Shown here: piece after piece, positions 62,355 through 64,000 of the stretch | Numbering within the stretch: position 1 is the first letter of the stretch | Layout: each line of letters opens with the position of its first letter | Assembly (NCBI RefSeq): GCF_035582795.1 | Contig: NC_134367.1 | Coordinates: forward strand, 3,722,501-3,786,500 | Direction of reading: 5' to 3' | Origin: Mycteria americana | Lineage: Eukaryota > Chordata > Aves > Ciconiiformes > Ciconiidae | Length of the DNA stretch: 64,000 nucleotides | Translations under genes and position numbers: made by a program | Notes under the pieces: generated by a model | Told to the model about the DNA's origin: nothing | Seen by the model: the letters and a program-made list of their open reading frames with translations, nothing else | The model's database searches: none

Positions 62355-63187
62355 GACTCTTATTCCCTGCTTACGTCCACGTACCCATACTATATCTCTA
62401 CCTTCACCCCTATAGCTATGTGGTAGAAAGAACTACATTTCTTACTGAGAAGACTATAAACTGTGTTGTCTCTCCTAGACCGGTGCAAAAGTACGAGGCT
62501 GCCAATCTCATGGTGAGAGTCTCTAAACACTTTGTCTATGCAGAGGTGCATGACTGCTCCTGCTACAGAGCTTCTGCCCACCTTTGATCACCTTCATGGC
62601 TCTTCTCTGTACCTTCTTCTGCTGCAACACGCCCAGTTTGAGCTAGGGAGAGCAGAAACCAAACCCTAAGTACGCTATTGATCTGCAAATAAGAGAGAAG
62701 CACTGACTGAGCAGTCGTGGGACTTTGGCACAAAGACGACATAAAATCCATTGCATGAGGTCTGTGAGGGCCTATTTGGTTCTCTGTTGCCCACGTCTGG
62801 GGATTTGCTGAAATTTTCATGGAAAGAGGGCTGTCTTATGCTTAGAGGAGACATTGCTGAACTACCCACATTTTTTAAGACATCTGCAAATAACCTGTAG
62901 CCTGAAAAAGCAGTAAGGGACTGAAAGATTCCCTCGTGTCTCCAGAGGGTTGTGTTCAGGGACACGGAGAAAGCAAAAGGGAAAATGATACCCTTTCTTC
63001 CCAAATCCTACCCCATAAGACCACCGGCAGCTCTGCAGCTTGTTGTCGCTGGACGTTCAGGCTTTTTTAGTGCTGCTGAGCCTTTGGGCTGGGCTTGGAG
63101 AACCTGTCCTAATGCTCTACATGGGATCATGGGGACACAAGTAACCACACCGCACACGCCAGAGTTACATCTCCTTTTTTTTCTCTT
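62355..63187. other. Spacer between solo LTR and ovodefensin exon
   Basis: No gene was recognised. An old LINE-like fragment may lie at about 62,565-62,680. The remainder is unremarkable mixed-composition DNA. Confidence 0.5.
62565..62680. mobile_element. Possible ancient CR1/L3-type LINE fragment
   Basis: 'gatcaccttcatggctcttc', then 'tctgtaccttcttctg' and 'gagctagggagagcagaaac', follow the order of a CR1/L3 coding region in reverse orientation. It is short and diverged. Confidence 0.4.
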
Positions 63188-63193
63188 TTTAAT
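63188..63193 (-). terminator. Candidate poly(A) signal (ATTAAA) of the OvoDA-like gene
   Basis: The minus strand reads ATTAAA about 100 nt after the stop codon of the cygnin-like exon, matching the arrangement in the OvoDB-like gene. Confidence 0.5.
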
Positions 63194-63292
63194 TATTGAG
63201 AGGAGGGGATGACAATTGGGTGAGACGGCTGAGAAGCTGCTCCCAAAGCCACCACGGTGCCTCCTCTTCCCCAGAAGCTTCCTCTTCGGCTC

Positions 63293-63426
63293 CTATTTCC
63301 CCTTCCAGCCGGGCGGGATGCAGCAGTAGTACTTGCAGTCGGAGGAGAAGGACCACACGTCCGCCTTGGTGCACTTGCTGGAGCAGTAGCCCACCTTGGG
63401 GCAGTGCTTCCTGATCTGCCCATAGC
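63293..63426 (-). CDS. Ovodefensin, OvoDA/cygnin-like: last coding exon (mature peptide)
   Basis: After a pyrimidine-rich tract and CAG acceptor (63,427-63,429) the exon encodes a 44-residue peptide, counting the split first codon, that ends at a TAG stop. It contains RKHCPKVGYCSSKC, VWSFSSDCKYYCC and a PPGWKGK tail, closely resembling swan cygnin and chicken gallin as I remember them. The six cysteines follow C-X5-C-X3-C-X11-C-X3-CC, the OvoDA arrangement. Cygnin and gallin are basic antibacterial egg-white peptides, so a secreted oviduct role is likely. The intron is phase 1, as in the OvoDB-like gene, and cysteine 1 is the ninth residue after the junction in both. No convincing signal-peptide exon lies between here and the right edge, so it is probably beyond the window and the gene is partial here. 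The frame is intact. Confidence 0.9.
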
Positions 63427-64000
63427 CTGCAAGGGGAGACAGAGGGAGAGTGGTTGGGTCAGGACAGCTGCCTCTGTGCCCCACTGTCATGCCCTCCTCC
63501 CGTCACCTCCAGGTGTAAGCGTGGCAGTGGCCAGAAGGACGAGACCCTGCTTGTAGGGAGGTCCTGCTCCATTCTCCCACATGTCCGCGCTGCTGCCCAA
63601 GCCCAGCCCCAAAGCAGGAAGGGACCTTGAAGAGCACAAGCCTGAGGAACTCCTTGGGCATCCCTCTCCCCCCAGCTGGTGACTACAAGGCCAGCTGATG
63701 ACACAGGTGCAGTTGGGGAAAGAGATGCTCCCAAGGAGAGCAATTCATTCCCCTCATGAGAGACAGCCCAAAAGCAAAGTTCATAAAGATGCTCATCTGT
63801 GTGCACGTGTGTTTCCTTGTCTTGTACCTTTCCTTAAGGGACAGGATCAGTGTTCTCAGAGCAAAACAGAAAAAGCCACATCAAGCTGATTTCAAAAATT
63901 TAGCTGTCCACTCAGGTCCCTGTACTTACATCGTGCTTTTAAAAATTATCCTCTTACCCAGAAAAGGCTGAAAGGATGCTGCAAAGGTCTTGAAATTGGC
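63427..64000 (-). other. Intron of the OvoDA-like gene (runs towards or past the right edge)
   Basis: The sequence upstream of the cygnin-like exon shows no ATG followed by a hydrophobic signal peptide and a phase-1 donor. A donor-like GTAAGAGG lies at about 63,957 (minus strand), but the preceding frame, ...FAASFQPFL, is not a good signal peptide. I therefore treat the stretch as intron. Confidence 0.6.

Noticed and set aside
63750-63840. Hydrophobic plus-strand frame MLICVHVCFLVLYLSLR
   Set aside because: It is on the opposite strand to the ovodefensin, with no suitable donor and no cysteine exon after it.
63958-64000. Possible signal-peptide exon of the cygnin-like gene before a GTAAGAGG donor
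   Set aside because: The phase would fit, but the frame (ANFKTFAASFQPFL) is not a convincing hydrophobic leader and no ATG is in the window.

Overview
The window looks like bird nuclear DNA. It carries the first exon of XKR6, several 3' ends of chicken-repeat-1 (CR1) LINEs, two avian-type solo LTRs, and two members of the ovodefensin family. Ovodefensins are small egg-white and oviduct defensins known from birds and other reptiles. In the chicken they map near the beta-defensin cluster, and XKR6 lies in the same neighbourhood (recalled from the literature, not checked). The species cannot be named from this window. The second ovodefensin resembles swan cygnin and chicken gallin, but that alone does not make the bird a waterfowl.

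Layout. Positions 1 to 28,375 are best read as the 5' part of the long first intron of XKR6, which is transcribed leftwards. No second or third XKR6 exon is present, so they should lie beyond the left edge. The intron carries two CR1 insertions, a perfect 69-bp tandem duplication and, next to exon 1, a 1.6-kb minisatellite. XKR6 coding exon 1 (28,376-29,115, minus strand) lies in a CpG island. A second array, of 39-bp units, begins about 350 bp upstream of its start codon. From about 29.9 to 57.9 kb I see no convincing gene: one solo LTR, CR1 and older LINE relics, a dispersed repeat and a hairpin-forming inverted repeat.

The right end is the start of a defensin block. A complete two-coding-exon ovodefensin gene of the OvoDB cysteine pattern lies at 58,031-58,823 (minus), with a TATA box and a candidate poly(A) signal. 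About 4.5 kb upstream of it in transcription order is the last coding exon of a second ovodefensin, OvoDA or cygnin-like, at 63,293-63,426 (minus). Its signal-peptide exon was not found and probably lies beyond 64,000. A 1.28-kb solo LTR with a perfect 5-bp target duplication sits between the two genes. Shared strand, intron phase, cysteine-1 position and poly(A)-signal spacing suggest the two genes are old tandem duplicates. Both would supply secreted antimicrobial peptides. XKR6 is a membrane protein with no evident functional link to them.

Most other open frames are chance, repeat-driven or LINE-derived. No tRNA, rRNA, CRISPR or other RNA gene was recognised.
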